A DNA stretch of 64,000 nt from Caprimulgus europaeus (taxonomy: Eukaryota; Chordata; Aves; Caprimulgiformes; Caprimulgidae), in NCBI GenBank assembly GCA_907165065.1, contig OU015532.1:40216839-40280838 (forward strand), given 5' to 3'. Under the pieces are notes generated by a model. It saw nothing but the letters and a program-made list of their open reading frames with translations, did no database searches and was not told where the DNA came from. Position numbers and translations under genes: made by a program. Shown here piece after piece: positions 24,001 to 36,600 of the stretch. Numbering within the stretch: position 1 is the first letter of the stretch; each line of letters begins with the position of its first letter.

Positions 24001-27000
24001 TTAGGAGGTGATGATGCATTTTGTTTTTTTTAACATTCTGTCAAAATATCTTCTTCAAAGATATTTCCAAGTAAGTCAGGAAGTTCATCTGCTATGGGTT
24101 AGGCATTAATTCCTCTCCATTTGAAAGTCTTGCTCTTCACTTTGTGGCCATCATATTCCCAGAAATGGCATCAGAACAAAACTAATGCAAAAGAACCCAA
24201 AAAATCCCCTGAAACCAGATTTAAGTGTGCAAGCAGTGTAACGGGCACAGGCAACACCGCTCACTGTGAGGGAAACAAGGAATGGAGCCAGAGAGGTACA
24301 AAATGGAAGGCTTGAATGTGGGAGGAGAAAAGAAACCTCAGAGAGGGAGGAGAGGAAGACCAGCACATTATGAAAGGGACCCTGTGACCTGGGCAAGCAA
24401 AATGTCCTCTATATTTCGAAGACATGACCTAAATATAGTACAGCATCTAAAATGGTTAAAATACAACATTTTAAACTAGGTCTTACGTGTTTCTTTTGAT
24501 CAAAGCATCAATTTATTTTTTTTTCTTCCTGCCATATGTTACAAAGAAGAATCTTTCTACTCCCAACAGTAGCAGTTTCCAGATTTGGGTTGTGTTCCCC
24601 TGCCATCATGCTTCCTCTACTAGTGGCAAATCAAAGAATAATGTATCTTGGTACTGTTAGAAGGGAAGAGATCAGTGAGGTGAGACAGTCACTGCTATTT
24701 GTGGTTGGAATTCAAAGTTGTTACAGTATTGTAAAGCAAAACTTGCTTTTCAGACTATAAAAAAATTCTTTTTACCCAGCCGAAGCAATGACAGGATCGT
24801 ACTGCTGTAACTTGCCTCATCCTCCTACCGTTCCCATTGGTTCTCTCCATTTGGTGTCACATTGTCGTGTTGGCAATGGAGATACAGAAGAGAGGGGAGG
24901 AGGCAAGAGGATTATGAAGGAAGGTTTAAAGTTTGGTTTTGCAAAGGTTACCTTCAAGTTGACAGTATGTCACTCCTCACCTGCTTTGCCTCTTAATCTG
25001 CCAAGTACTAATTGACATACAGTACAAGATAAAATATTTGGTTCCTTCTCTATCCTTTCTGAACATTGCCAGCTGGACTTTGCTTGAACGATTTCATATC
25101 AAATGTTTCATGACCAGATTTTTGGAAATAGTATAATTTGGTTATACAGCACCAACTTGGATTATAGCAATCAAAATGGAATTATCCAATTTATATATAG
25201 TAAAAGAAATTCTGCAGTGTAATTACTTCCCTCACACACACTTCACTGGCATCTTCTGCCTACACGGGGCAAAAAATGAACTGACAGTGTATTTTCAAAA
25301 TAGTGGCAGAGCACAGGTGACCCTGCAGAAGAGAACGGAGTATGACCCTGAGTAAAACCTCACAGTTTCTGCATGTCTCACAGAAATACAAGGCAGTACA
25401 TTTTACTTTTGGCCTCACAATAAGATAATAGTCTTAAGTTCCTGCGGACCATCTTTGTTGTCATGTCACTTTTCAGTGTAGAACCGGGATTTAAAACACC
25501 ACTTGGGTCAGTCTGCTTTGTGTCACTGTTGTTTTCCAACTTCTCTCTTGTGAATACTTGTTCTGAAGCTTGTTTTATTTCCACAGCCAACTGCCTTATG
25601 CATGTTGATGTCTTCTTGTCCATATTCTCCTAGGTCCCATCCGCTGGTATATTTGCAGCTCCGTATATATGATTTGCTATAATGGCAGTTTCAAGTTGCA
25701 AGTTCTATGAAATGAGATCTTTGTCTTCCCTTCATCTGGCTTTATTGTCACAGATTTTTAAGTTCAACAAAACTGATATTTTGTTAAAACTGATGTGTCA
25801 AACATCTAAACTGATGTTTATAAACACCTAAAGGGCAGGTGTCAGGAGGATTGGGCCAGACTCTTTTCAGTGGTGGCCAGCGATAGGACAAGGGGCAATG
25901 GACACAAGCTGGAACACAGGAGGTTCTGCTTAAATGTGAGGAAAAACTTCTTTACTGTGAGGGTGCCAGAGCCCTGGGACAGGCTGCCCAGAGAGGGTGT
26001 GGGGTCTGCTTCTCTGGAGATGTTCCAAACCCCACTGGATGCAGCCCTGTGCAACTTGCTGTAGGTGACCCTGCTTTGGCAGGGGGGTTGGACTGGATGA
26101 TCTCCAGAGGTCCCTTCCAACCCCAACCATTCTGTGATTCTGTGAAAACAGATCACTTGACAAATGCCAGCCAAGCTTTTGTGTTTGTGTTCCCCAGGAA
26201 TATATACCTACTTCACTCTCATCAGTTAAGACTCTTTTTCAGCTTTAGGAAATTATTACATATTGGATTGTCTACTTTTTAAAATTTTCCATCGTTATCT
26301 TTTCTATTGTCTGTAAGAATGACCAGACTCTTCTTTTTGAGCATATAATTTCACAATTGCTACATCACGTGAAGCACCACCAATAATAATAATAAAAAAA
26401 AATCAAATGTTTTTCTCCTCCTTTTTTATGCAGTGTACATGGTATTGGCAGTTTCTTACAGGTGAACATACAGATTTGAACCTGATTTTGTGAAGTCTTG
26501 AAGGAGAAAGGTCTTTCAGTGTGTAGGACTGACTGTCCAATGTACTGATAGTACAATCCTTTTTTCTTTCTGTTAGCAGCTCACTAGAATTAAAATTTGG
26601 ATGTAGCTAATTCACATCCTTGATTTCCTTTGCTTAGCATCCCTAAAAAGTTAGCAAAAAGTGACTTTTGATTGTGCATTTAGTTAGCATATTTTGTGAG
26701 TAATGTGGTTGTTCTACAGTTTTTCGATTAAGAGACAAAGGGATAAATAGAAAAACTATTATCTACTTTGCCTTCTTGAATGAGTTTTTCTCCTAGAATT
26801 TGTTGTTATGACTAGTAAATACTTACTCTAGAACTTCCTTGGAAGCCATATTCAGATAACGAGCAGATACCCACTGAATTTCAAACCAGTCTCTAAAGCC
26901 ATTGTTTCCACAGCACTGGAATCCAATTTGTAACATATCCACTGTTCTCTTTAAGAAACATCGTCCAGGTATGTCTGTGTCCTTATAGAACTTAATAGCA

Positions 27001-27407
27001 TCCCTCAGTCCCAAATAGAGAGACTCTTCCAGCTCATTCCTCATGGTGTAGCACATGAGAGCACCCACCAGGATGCAGAAGGTAAAACAGAAGGTACATA
27101 CGATGTATGGGAGCATAACTAGTTTCCATCGAGAGAATTTATTGGCATCTGAGCAGTCATAGCAGATTTTGCCACCCAGAAAGTTGATGATACATGCTAT
27201 GACTCCTACAGAGATCAGCATGTTGGGGACAGAGTTAATGTCCCCTTTTGCCATCACTTCATTACGCTTCTTGATCTCTATTTTCAGAAAGAGGCCAAGA
27301 CTGAAGAGAATGATCCCGCTCACTACAGAAACCCAGTTGAGGATCCATAAGATCTGAGCCAATTTGTCCCTCTTGGTTTTGTTGAATTTTACTTTGAGGA
27401 CAGCCAT
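20782..27407 (-). CDS. PRPH2L: Peripherin-2/ROM1-family photoreceptor tetraspanin (probably PRPH2L)
   Basis: Joined exons on the minus strand: 27407-26827 (581 nt), 22613-22367 (247 nt), 21042-20782 (261 nt), giving 362 aa. Family role: integral membrane scaffold that curves the rims of rod and cone outer-segment discs. Visible: MAVLKVKF start with A at -3 and G at +4; four membrane segments near residues 19-41, 62-79, 99-122 and 261-285; a large second loop with all seven family cysteines at 150, 165, 166, 213, 214, 222, 250; [15 protein letters not shown] at 165-179; NPSSPRPC at 215-222; a possible N-glycosylation site at 229. Exon junctions at codons 194 and 276 fall exactly where PRPH2 has them. 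The C-tail keeps DGWLLE and NLGKANQ but its last 25 or so residues do not resemble PRPH2. The neighbour UBR3 is not next to human PRPH2, hence PRPH2L; a ROM1-type (CRDS2-like) name is the alternative. Confidence 0.93.
22367..22613 (-). CDS. PRPH2L: Peripherin-like exon 2
   Basis: Acceptor GTTGCAG|C, donor GAG|GTTAGT; 247 nt. Encodes [20 protein letters not shown] then the conserved CNPSSPRPC block, TNNSAHY, the last loop Cys250 and the start of membrane segment 4 (LLIWLFE). Confidence 0.95.
22614..26826. other. Peripherin-like intron 1
   Basis: 4.2 kb intron (intron 2 is 21043-22366). Apart from a CR1 3' fragment at 25813-26144 on the opposite strand and T-rich runs near 23970-24002, I see no feature. 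Reading frames here have no recognisable product. Confidence 0.7.
25813..26144 (+). mobile_element. CR1 LINE 3' end, 5'-truncated, with octamer tail
   Basis: Starts near GATGTTTATAAACACC, runs through TCAGTGGTGGCCAGCGATAG, GGCTGCCCAGAGAGGGTGTG and GGTTGGACTGGATGATCTCC, and ends CATTCTGTGATTCTGTG, the two-unit octamer typical of avian CR1. Relatively young. Antisense within intron 1 of the peripherin-like gene. Confidence 0.92.
26827..27407 (-). CDS. PRPH2L: Peripherin-like exon 1
   Basis: ATG at 27407-27405, donor GA|GTAAGT at 26826. Encodes residues 1-193 and two bases of codon 194: three membrane segments and the first half of the second extracellular (intradiscal) loop with Cys150, 165 and 166. 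Reading frame extends upstream to a TTG but this is the first in-frame ATG, aligned to the PRPH2 start. Confidence 0.95.
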
Positions 27408-27420
27408 AGTCAAATCAGCA

Positions 27421-27495
27421 TTAGGAAGAGAGGCGCAGGTCAAGGAAAGCTCGTAAGCCGATTAGGAGCACGTACCCAAGGCATGCAGTAGGCAT
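27421..27495 (-). CDS. Upstream ORF (24 codons) before the peripherin-like start
   Basis: On the minus strand an ATG at 27495 opens a frame (MPTACLGYVLLIGLRAFLDL then RLSS) that stops at 27421, 13 bases before the main ATG and in another frame. A C at -3 makes its start weaker than the main one. It could lower translation of the main frame if the 5' UTR begins above it. TTTTTCAG just upstream could instead be a splice acceptor, which would make this stretch part of exon 1. Whether it is translated is unknown. Confidence 0.35.
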   Translation of the reverse strand: MPTACLGYVLLIGLRAFLDLRLSS

Positions 27496-27502
27496 CTGAA
27501 AA

Positions 27503-27517
27503 AGAGAGAGAGAGAGA
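27503..27517. repeat. (GA)n microsatellite
   Basis: AGAGAGAGAGAGAG in the presumed 5' UTR or upstream intron of the peripherin-like gene; reads as a CT tract on its strand. Confidence 0.8.
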
Positions 27518-27537
27518 TTACTGTTTGTTTGACTGGG

Positions 27538-27545
27538 TATTTATA
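27538..27545 (-). promoter_or_regulatory. TATA-like box of the peripherin-like gene
   Basis: TATAAATA on the minus strand, 131 bases before the ATG. This would place transcription start near 27510-27515 and give a 5' UTR of about 100 bases. An AGTAATCT element (CRX/OTX-like TAATC core) lies just downstream at about 27515. Placement fits, but function is inferred. Confidence 0.4.
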
Positions 27546-30500
27546 GAGACTGCAGAAAACTTCCTGTACAGCCTCACCCTTGGCACTCCTGAGACTTGCC
27601 AAGGGACTGCCCCAGCGAAATTTATTGCTTAAATTTTATACAATACAACTTGCTTAAGAAAATAATTCTAGGGACCAACTAGAGCTATTAAAAACAAGTG
27701 AACAGTAGAATCAATGAACTCTGGATTCCTACAGATTCTTGTCTTGAGAGCAATTTTCTGTGCAGATTTTCTGATGTCTAGAAGTAAGCTGATCTGCTGT
27801 CTTTCCCTCCAGGAGACTCATGGTGCCCTTCCCTTGTACTCGTTGCCCATATTCTCTTGATGATTTTAGGTATTTGTAAAAAGATATGATCACTCTGGCA
27901 AAAACGGAAGGGGAAACTGACTGTGGTTATCCAGACACACAAAATGTTCAACAAACAGTTAAACTATCAATAACACTTTATTGACAGTGAACCATTTAAA
28001 AAAAGACAGGAAACTACTCGTGTATTTAGTAATTTGTATCTTATATATTTTACTGACTCGTTTTTTATGTTATTAAGAGTCCTTTAATAACTTTCCCATG
28101 TGATTTACAGACTTCTTTATTTTTCTCTCCAAGGATCACAGTGATGGGCATAAAATATATGCAGAGAGACTCCTCCCTTCCCGGAGTTTCAAATCTGGAA
28201 TTTCAGTCTCACAGCTGAAGGAGGACTTCTGTGTTTTAAGGTCTATCTCCTTTCCCCCAGCTATTGGTGGATACCATCTTTCCCAGCACTTTCAACCTTG
28301 TTTCTCTGCAACACCACTACTAACTTCTCCTTTGCACCTCTCCAGTTATATCACAATCCCAGGCAGAAAGTAGCTAATAAGATCCACGATCTAAAACCTG
28401 TTAGAGCTGGAGACAATGTGGTTTTGGTGTATGTGATGTGGATGTAGAACTGTGCTGCAGTACCTCAGGATCCAACCATGACGTTTTATCCTTCTTCAGT
28501 GCTGCCAATGCTCTGTGATTGCCTTTCCTCAACACAGGCAAGATATATAGAGCTCTTATTTCTTTCCTCCCAGAAAACCTGCACTCAGCATGGTCTTGTA
28601 CTAATTCAGTAATTTTCATGAGTGTGCTTTTGTACTATATGACTATGTATTGATATGATTATAAAGTAATCTAATTCCACTAATATATGATGGCATTTAT
28701 AAACAGTAAAACATAATCCTGTAAATTTGGGGAAGAAGCATTATTCTTGTACAATATTTTTTAAGCTAGTGGACTCTACTACTTAACTTCATCTGAGTGA
28801 CACTGGTATCAGCTAAAACAGCATGAAAACCACCTTCAGGCAAGCTGTACAGAAGCAGGGCTACACCTACCCACTAAAGAATCCACGGCTGCAATGAAGC
28901 TTAGCACTGGGTAAGCAGATTGTTGTAGAGTACAATTTAAAAAGGTAATGGCATCCCAGCGTCTTCATCCATGTATGTCGGAATCAGTTCTATTTCTACA
29001 GGCAAATAGGTTGTTCCATTCATATTAGGATATGGTTAGATATCTTAATGCATTTGAATATTAAAACATTTTAATGCCTGTGAGATCTAATTCATTCACG
29101 TTGCATTTATTTTCTCCTGAACTTACAGAGGAATTCCCCTCAAAACTATTAATTTCTGTATACCTTTTGTACAGAGAATAGTGTGCCAAATGCACAGTAT
29201 TTTTCCTTACTGGTCTTATTTCCAGAGGTGTTGAGGTGAGCGGCTCTCTGACTTTAAAGATGGGTCCCTAATTGTAATGATTGTTAAGGCTGATTATCAG
29301 GTATGGTTGAATATTGATTGTGATTATATTGTCATAATCAGATTGATTATCATGATGAAATACTGATTATTGATAGACAACTCTGTACAAACAAGCTCAG
29401 AGAACAGTCATTTGTAAAGCAACAACATTTTCTTCACACCATTAGTCTTCATTATCCTTTAGACCTCATTTAAAAGGATCATGTTCTGCTGGCACAGAAT
29501 TAAGCCTCCATACGAATTCAGCTGACAGCCTATCTGCTAAGCCCAGAGCCAGTGTGTTTGCTTCGCCAGTTAAGCAGTTCATGACTTGAACTTAAATAGC
29601 TGCAGAGGGCTACAGCAAATAGGTTTATTTGCCCCCAATACTCAGGTTTCAGAGCTCACAACAGAGTGAATGTCTCGTGAAATTTCCTAGCTACTGATAC
29701 ACAGTTCACATTCGAAGGCCAACATATATGAAGGCATCACTCACTGTTCTTTTCTATGAAATACACGTATGTATTTGCAAAGTGCCTCTAAACTGTTAGG
29801 CACACATATAGTTGTGGTGTCACTGAGAACACTCTGCCTGCCAAACTTTACCTGCTTTAACATTTGAACAAAAGCTGGAAACAGTTCTACCTTTACTTAA
29901 AATTCATCTACTTAAGAGGTGTTGCTGATTTTGGAAGATGTAAATTTGAGACTCTGCCATAGTCTAGCCATAAAGAAATTTGAAGCTGAATTCCAGAAGA
30001 AGGGATACACTCAGCCTTGTGTAGCTGTTCTGCTATAGCTCCCTCCCCCTTTTTCAGATGACTAAAGTTAAAAAAATGAAAAATCTATGCGCAAGAGCAA
30101 CTCTCCTAATAAGTCCTTGCCTCCAGTGATTCTCACATGGTATTTCCAGCTTCCTGGGAGCAATTTTAGCATTGTTAAAAGACCAGATTTTGTGGAAAAT
30201 TCACATTAACAGAAATACCCATGCCACAGTCCTCCAGCAGTATGAGATCTGCTGTTTCATATGAGCCATGCTGCCAGAGGAAAGGTGGGGAACGACTGGT
30301 TGTTGTAGTGCAGTGACCACTTGTTGACTGACCCTGGCTGTCACTGATATACCTGGGATGGCACAAAAGATCTTTAGGACAACTGTGCTTCCCATGAAAC
30401 ATTTGAGTGCATCAAGTCTGTGACAGAACAACTTACCTACTCTGTTCCTGTGTTCCCAATTTCCACATGGATATTTTTCTTGAGACTATTTTTTCCTATG

Positions 30501-32624
30501 CTAAGAGTTTACTGAATTTATTTTAGATAATTAGAAGACTGTCTTCCCTTCATAATGAATTTTGTAAACACACCATAACATTATTATTTTCCTAACTATT
30601 TAATGTAGTATTGAATATATATATTAGCATAAGATGCATTGCAACACACATAGTGCCACATAGTAGCATTTTTTGAGCACCATGACAAAAGTTCTTCCAG
30701 CTGAAATAACTAAGGGCAGTTATGAGCTAGAAATGTCATTGTCTTGCTCTGCAATATGCATCTGTTCCTCTCCAAATTATATTTGGCAGTGAGCTACTGT
30801 AAAACCACAAATACCCCTAGTAGTTCAGTGGAACTAACACCTCTATCAAAGTTCTTAGAAACTCACCTCAACATTGCATATGAGCCACTCCAGAGTTATG
30901 AAGCATTCACGCAGAGACAATTTTTCCCCAGCTATGGGAGAGCAAGCTGGATTTTATTCTATAAAAGGAGAAATATTTCTTTCAACAGAAGAAGACCAAT
31001 AAATGTGGCAATCTCTCCCCTAGTATTGATACTGTTCTCAAGCTTTCCTTGAGAACACAGCTTCCATGTCAAGCACAGCTTCCAGCAGAATATGGTAGCT
31101 TTTTGCTTCCAAGTTGCCACCTACCTGTTCCTTTGCCATCAAATTCCCCCAACTACATAGAAGAAGACATAGTACAGCTATTTATTTGTTTGTAACATTT
31201 ACTTATTAGATGCAAATTATCCAAATAAATTTGGCTTGCAATTTTGTCATAAACAAACTACATCTTATCTTACCAATTACACTAAAATCTGCAATTTTAG
31301 CTAAACACACATTCCTATCTGTGTCTTATTGTAAAATAAACCACTAACCTGCTTCAGAGGACTGAACAGGATCTCAAAACTGGTAACTTGGTGAGTACAA
31401 GGGAGAAAATTATTGGATCAAGCATCCTGAGGAAGACTGAGGCACTGATTTCCTGATGTCTGTGTAATGCCTCTGTCTTTACATTGACTCACCAATGGGG
31501 ATGGAGAAAAAGACTTCAACTCTTCTGCCCATGCTAATCTCTCTTTCATCTCTAATCGTAGCTAAGAGATTTATTTCAAGGTTCTTATGCCACCAGGTTA
31601 AATCCTGCAAAACACACCAGTTAACTGAGTGTGAACTGAGATCTCACCAATAAAATGGATTTACAGTAACTTCTTTTACTTTTATACCCCCCAGAGATTT
31701 GGGCTAGTAAGCGACAGAGGCTGTTCTTCAGTACCTGCTAATGTCTCCATTAGGTCTCAATTTGCTCTTAAACAATAAATATTGGCCCAAGAGAGAAGAA
31801 TGAGAATAATGAAACTTTGTGCATCTGTGGGAAGGGAAAATCTATTTTAGGCAATCATAATTTACATTCACTATTATGTGCCTTACCCATTGTTCCATAT
31901 CTTGTTGCTTTGGACAGAAGTGTTTGTCCTCTGTGTATTGATTGTGACTGTGTCCAAGAAAGGATTCAAGTAACCAGGAGCAATTGGATCATCCTTTATG
32001 ACTCACTTAGATTCCAGTTTGGGAAGCTTTCCAGGTTCAAGGACAATCTAGTAGAAACCTCTGTCCCAGACAATTAAAAACCTTATCCCAAGCCAGAAGC
32101 AAAAGCATCTTGTCCTCTGGCATTTCTGAGCCCAGCATGTAGCGATTTGTGGGATGGACATGGCTGGGTTGCACTGGTAACAGTAATGGCAACAAGCTGA
32201 GCTGCAGCAGTGCTCCATCAAGTTAGTGGTGATACCAGCACGGAATCACTAAGCAGGATCAGGTTTGGTCTATAAAGTCCATAATACATCAGCACAGCAG
32301 AGAGAATCCAGTGAGCACGTGACTGACTACAAGAGACCCTGCACCAAGGATTGTAATGCATATGAGTATTCTCAGAAGCATAAACTGTCCTCTCCCAGCT
32401 AACGATGATCAATAAACCAATACCATATTGCTGTGATTCTAACTCTGTGTTCTGGCAACACACCTGCTCACCTCGCCTCTGGGCTCATGCTCTCATAAAG
32501 ACAGACTCCCCCCGCTCTGCATGCATCAGTATTGTCACAGTTATTATCAGAGAAAGGTGAAAGGTTAGTTATCAGTGCAACTCAGTCTATCAAAAATAAA
32601 GCAGAGTGGAGTATCCAACTACAA

Positions 32625-33160
32625 GAATGCCCTGCGGACAAGGACTTGGGGGTACTGGTGGATGAAAAGCTGGACATGAGCCGGCAATGTGCGCTCACAG
32701 CCCAGAAAGCCAATGACCGTATCCTGGGCTGCATGAAAAGGAGTGTGGTCAGCAGGTTGAGGGAGGTGATTCTCACCTTCTACTCTGCTCTGGTGAGACC
32801 CCATCTGGAGTACTGTGTCTGGCTCTGGGGTGCTCAGCACAAGAAAGATGTGGACCTGTAGGAACAGGTCCAGATGAGGCTACAAAAATGATCTGGAACA
32901 CCTCTCCTATGAAGAGAGGCTGAGAGAGTTGGTTTGTTCAGCCTGGTGAAGAGAAGGCTCTGGGAGAAGGCTCGGTTCTTAAAGGGGCCTATACTTTTTA
33001 ATAGGATCTTGTAGTGATAGGACAAGGGCTAATGGTTTTAAGTTAAAACAGGGTAGATTTAGACTAGAAATAAGGAAGAAATTTTTTACAATGAGGCTGG
33101 TGAAACACTGGCACAGATTGCCCAGAGAGGTGGTCGAAGTCCTTTTCCATGCCTAGACAA
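32625..33160 (+). mobile_element. CR1 LINE fragment (end of pol and start of 3' region)
   Basis: Opens with decayed pol sequence reading [20 protein letters not shown], then [16 protein letters not shown], followed by CTCCTATGAAGAGAGGCTGA, and stops near CAGAGAGGTGGTCGAAGTCC, short of the octamer tail. The open frame ends in a stop after the pol C-terminal region. Truncated at both ends. Confidence 0.88.
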
Positions 33161-33991
33161 AGTTCACGCGTGGAAAAACCTTCACATCTGTGGAACTCAG
33201 ACATGTTATCCCTCAGTATTAGAAGATGTTATTGCCTCAGATACCTACTAGTAGAAAAATGGACCTCCCCCGTTGCTTTGCAATATAAACCCAGTACCTG
33301 CATGCATGAAAGCAAGCAAGCAGAAGATGGCAGTGCTGCTGTACGTAGGGTTTTTCCCTACAATGCAAAGCAAGCAGCTTGCTTTTATTTGTGTTAAGAG
33401 AGATGAGAGGTCACACACAGCTACTGGAAGCTCAGGAATGCATCATTGTAAGAAAGAACTTAAATCCAGTCTTAATGCAATTAGAGGTCAATGCTACCTG
33501 TGTTTTTTGTTCTGTTTCGTATTGGGAAATGGTTTCAGCTGCAGAATTAATATTAAAAGTTGAATTATTTAGAAACTAGTTTTGCTTTGCGGACAACTAT
33601 AACTAACCATGATGCACTCTTTTACAGACCTGCTGGGAAGCCTGGACACCAGGACCATAATGACAGAGTAGCATTTTGTAACCCAGCAGGAGTGGTTGTA
33701 CGTGTGGGTGTGCTATCTATCCCATGGAAGGGTAGAAAGAAAACACACTTTCCTGCTAACTGTGGAGACTGCTGTGCTGTGGCTTTGGATCTGAGAGGAA
33801 AATTTAATAAATGTTTGACCAATTACCTATCTGTTTAGTACCATTCATGTATATAAGTCCACAAGCAAGGACAGATGTGTTTTGGATTAGCCTAATTAAA
33901 TAGCTACTTGGGATGATACATGCTGCAAAATTTAATTTTACATCTAGTTTCCAAAAATTGTTTTATTTTTATATTTGGATGACTTTTCATT

Positions 33992-34565
33992 TCATAGAAT
34001 AGAATAATAGAATCGTAGAATTGTAGTGGTGGGAAAAGACCTTTAAAAATCATTGAGTTCAACCATAAACCTAACACTACCAAAGCCACCTCTAAACCAT
34101 GTCCCTAAGCACCTGTCTACCCATCTTCTAACTAAAACCAGGGAAGGTGACTCCACCAATGCTTGACTACTCTTTCAGTGAAGACATTTTTCTTAATATC
34201 TACAATCTACACCTCCCTGGCACAACTTGAGGCCATTTCCTCTTGTTCTATCACTTGTTACTTGGGAGAAGAGACCAACTACGACCTCGCCACACCCTCC
34301 TTTCAGGTAGTTGTAGAGAGCAATAAGGTCTCCCCTCAGCCTCTTTTTCTCCAGACTAAACAACTCCAGTTCCCTCAGCCACTCCTCATAAGACTTGTTC
34401 TCCAGGCCCTTCACCAGCTTCGTTGCCCTTCTCTGGACATGCTCCAGCAACTCAACATACGTCCTGTAGTGAGGGACCCAAAACTGAACACAGTACTCGA
34501 GGTGTGGCCTCACCAGGTACAGGGAGAGGATCACTTCCCTAGTCCTGCTGGCCGCACTGTTTTTG
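33992..34565 (-). mobile_element. CR1 LINE 3' fragment
   Basis: Minus orientation. The plus strand reads GAATCGTAGAATTGTAGTGG and TCATTGAGTTCAACC at the 3' end of the element. The minus frame reads [20 protein letters not shown] and then [18 protein letters not shown], the end of CR1 pol. Several internal losses. Confidence 0.9.
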
Positions 34566-36329
34566 ATTTAATCTTGTACTTAATGCAAATGATAATTAAT
34601 GATAAGAGATTTTGGAGTAATGGACTAAAACTGGAGGCACTCATTAAGTCCGACACAAGCAGGTACTATGCGACCTTTCCTTAACACGTCAGTGCTTCGG
34701 AGGGAGAGTCCATATTCAGGGAGATATTCTCACTGATATCTGTTAATCGGGAGAGGGCATGAAAAAAAGAATTCAGACTATCTGCTTTTTTTGGCTTTTG
34801 TAAAGTTGTGAACCACGTGGTAGATACTGAGAGGCATAAGTTATTGCACAAATAGAGGAATTGTGTCTTTGCAGAATATTCATCTCTCAGATACATTTTT
34901 GAACTTTTAAGAAGGAAGTACAGTGATACCTAGATGATTACGGTTGTTTTATTTAGATGAAGATACCCAAGTTAAATCACAACATTTACAATTCTTATGG
35001 AATTGCAGAGTTGGCAGAGGGAATGTCAAAACTCAACAGCAAGAGGTAATGACAATAATTTAAAAGAACCCAGTTTGTACATGAGAATGCCACAAAGCTT
35101 ATTGCAAACTAGGTAAATGACATATTTTTCCAGCTGCAGCTATACATTGTGCTACGGTTGCACCAGAAGACCCACTGTACTATGTTCCATGCAAAATACA
35201 AATACTGTAATTGTTGCTCATTTCATTGCCTAAAGAATGTCACAGATTAAACAAATCAGACAAAGTATTGTAATTTTCATTTTTCCAATGTTTAAAGGTT
35301 ATAACAATATGGATGCTGAAGCCAGTCTCAGGCAAAAAGAAAATTATAGCATGAGCTTGCATGAACTGCACTGCACATGTACTGCCAGTCTTCAGGGCTA
35401 CTGTGTATTCCGGGAAACGCCATGCAGATACCTATCAAACCGGCTCTGATTTCAATCCACAGGAGCTGTACTGTCCATAACCTCTGAGTCATCCACTCCT
35501 GGCTCATGATGAATCATTACAAATGGAAAACTAAGGCACAGAAATAGTGTATTCACCTCAAAATCAGACCAGCAGTCTATAGTAGAGCTGGAAAGTGAAC
35601 CTGCACTTTAAATCGGTCGGTAACCTAAAACTGCCATCTTGGCTGTAGCTTTTTTCTGAAGACTAGAATCGATTTTTATGACCTTATCCACAGACCATGC
35701 AGCAATCTCACTTTTCACTTTCGTACCTTGCTCACTTTGGATTGTATCATCACAAGCCAGTAATCAGGAAGCTTTTTGCAGAATGGAATTATACACATAT
35801 TATGAAGACTCCCAACAAAATTCCCCTTATATAATGAGGTAAAATTTCCTTTTTCTATTCCATATCCCATAGCATCAATACTTTGGTGCACTGTACTGCC
35901 AGTTAACTCTTCTTCCCCTAGCACAGTCATACACTCTCACATTTCTCCTCGAGCAGACCTCCTATACTAATCAAGAAGTCTCCCCATTCTCACCTTATTA
36001 CAGACCTTATGTTGATGCTGTTTTTCACTCTCTAGACACCACTTGAACTAAACAGTACTACTCAGGACACCTTGTAGAGAACCTGAGATTCTTTCAGAAA
36101 GAAAAGAGACAGTTAAAAAAAGAAAAAAGAAAAAAATAGAGAGTCATGAGGTTTCTGAAGCTGTCAGACAAAAAACAGCACCTAGACACTGTGCTCTTGG
36201 ATATCTCTGAAAAAGATTCAAGAGCCCTCTGTCCCTTCAGCACTGATTTCATGTTTATTGACACTGTGTCTAGAAATGGTTATCTGTGGAAAAAGACTGA
36301 AGGAAATAGGGTTTTTTTAGTGTAGAGAT

Positions 36330-36600
36330 GACTGATGGTGAGAGGTGAAAACAGTGTTCAAGTAATTTTAAGGTAGTAGCAAAGAGAAAGGGGATAAATT
36401 CCTTTGGTGATAGGAGGATAAATAATGGGTGAAATCTTTCAGTGAGAATAATGAAACAGCCCCATGCAAAAGCTTGATTTCCATCAACAGAGTACTTTTA
36501 GAAGAGGGTGACAAATACTGGCCAGGAATGTTGTAGGGACAGTTGGTCCTTCCTTGGAAAAGGGGCTGAACTAGATGTCTCAGGGTCTGTGATTTTTCGT
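36330..36600 (+). repeat. Old CR1-like 3'-region remnant
   Basis: GGGACAGTTGGTCCTTCCTT followed by GGCTGAACTAGATGTCTCAG and TCTGTGATTTTT matches the form of an old CR1 3' end (.. ctggactagatgacctc .. tctatgatt). Upstream, AATTTTAAGGTAGTAGCAAA fits the preceding element region. Judged by eye; the family cannot be named. Confidence 0.5.

Noticed and set aside
32851..32872. Palindrome TGGACCTGT-AGGA-ACAGGTCCA.
   Set aside because: A normal part of the CR1 consensus here (..acctg..ggagcaggtcca..), not an independent structure.
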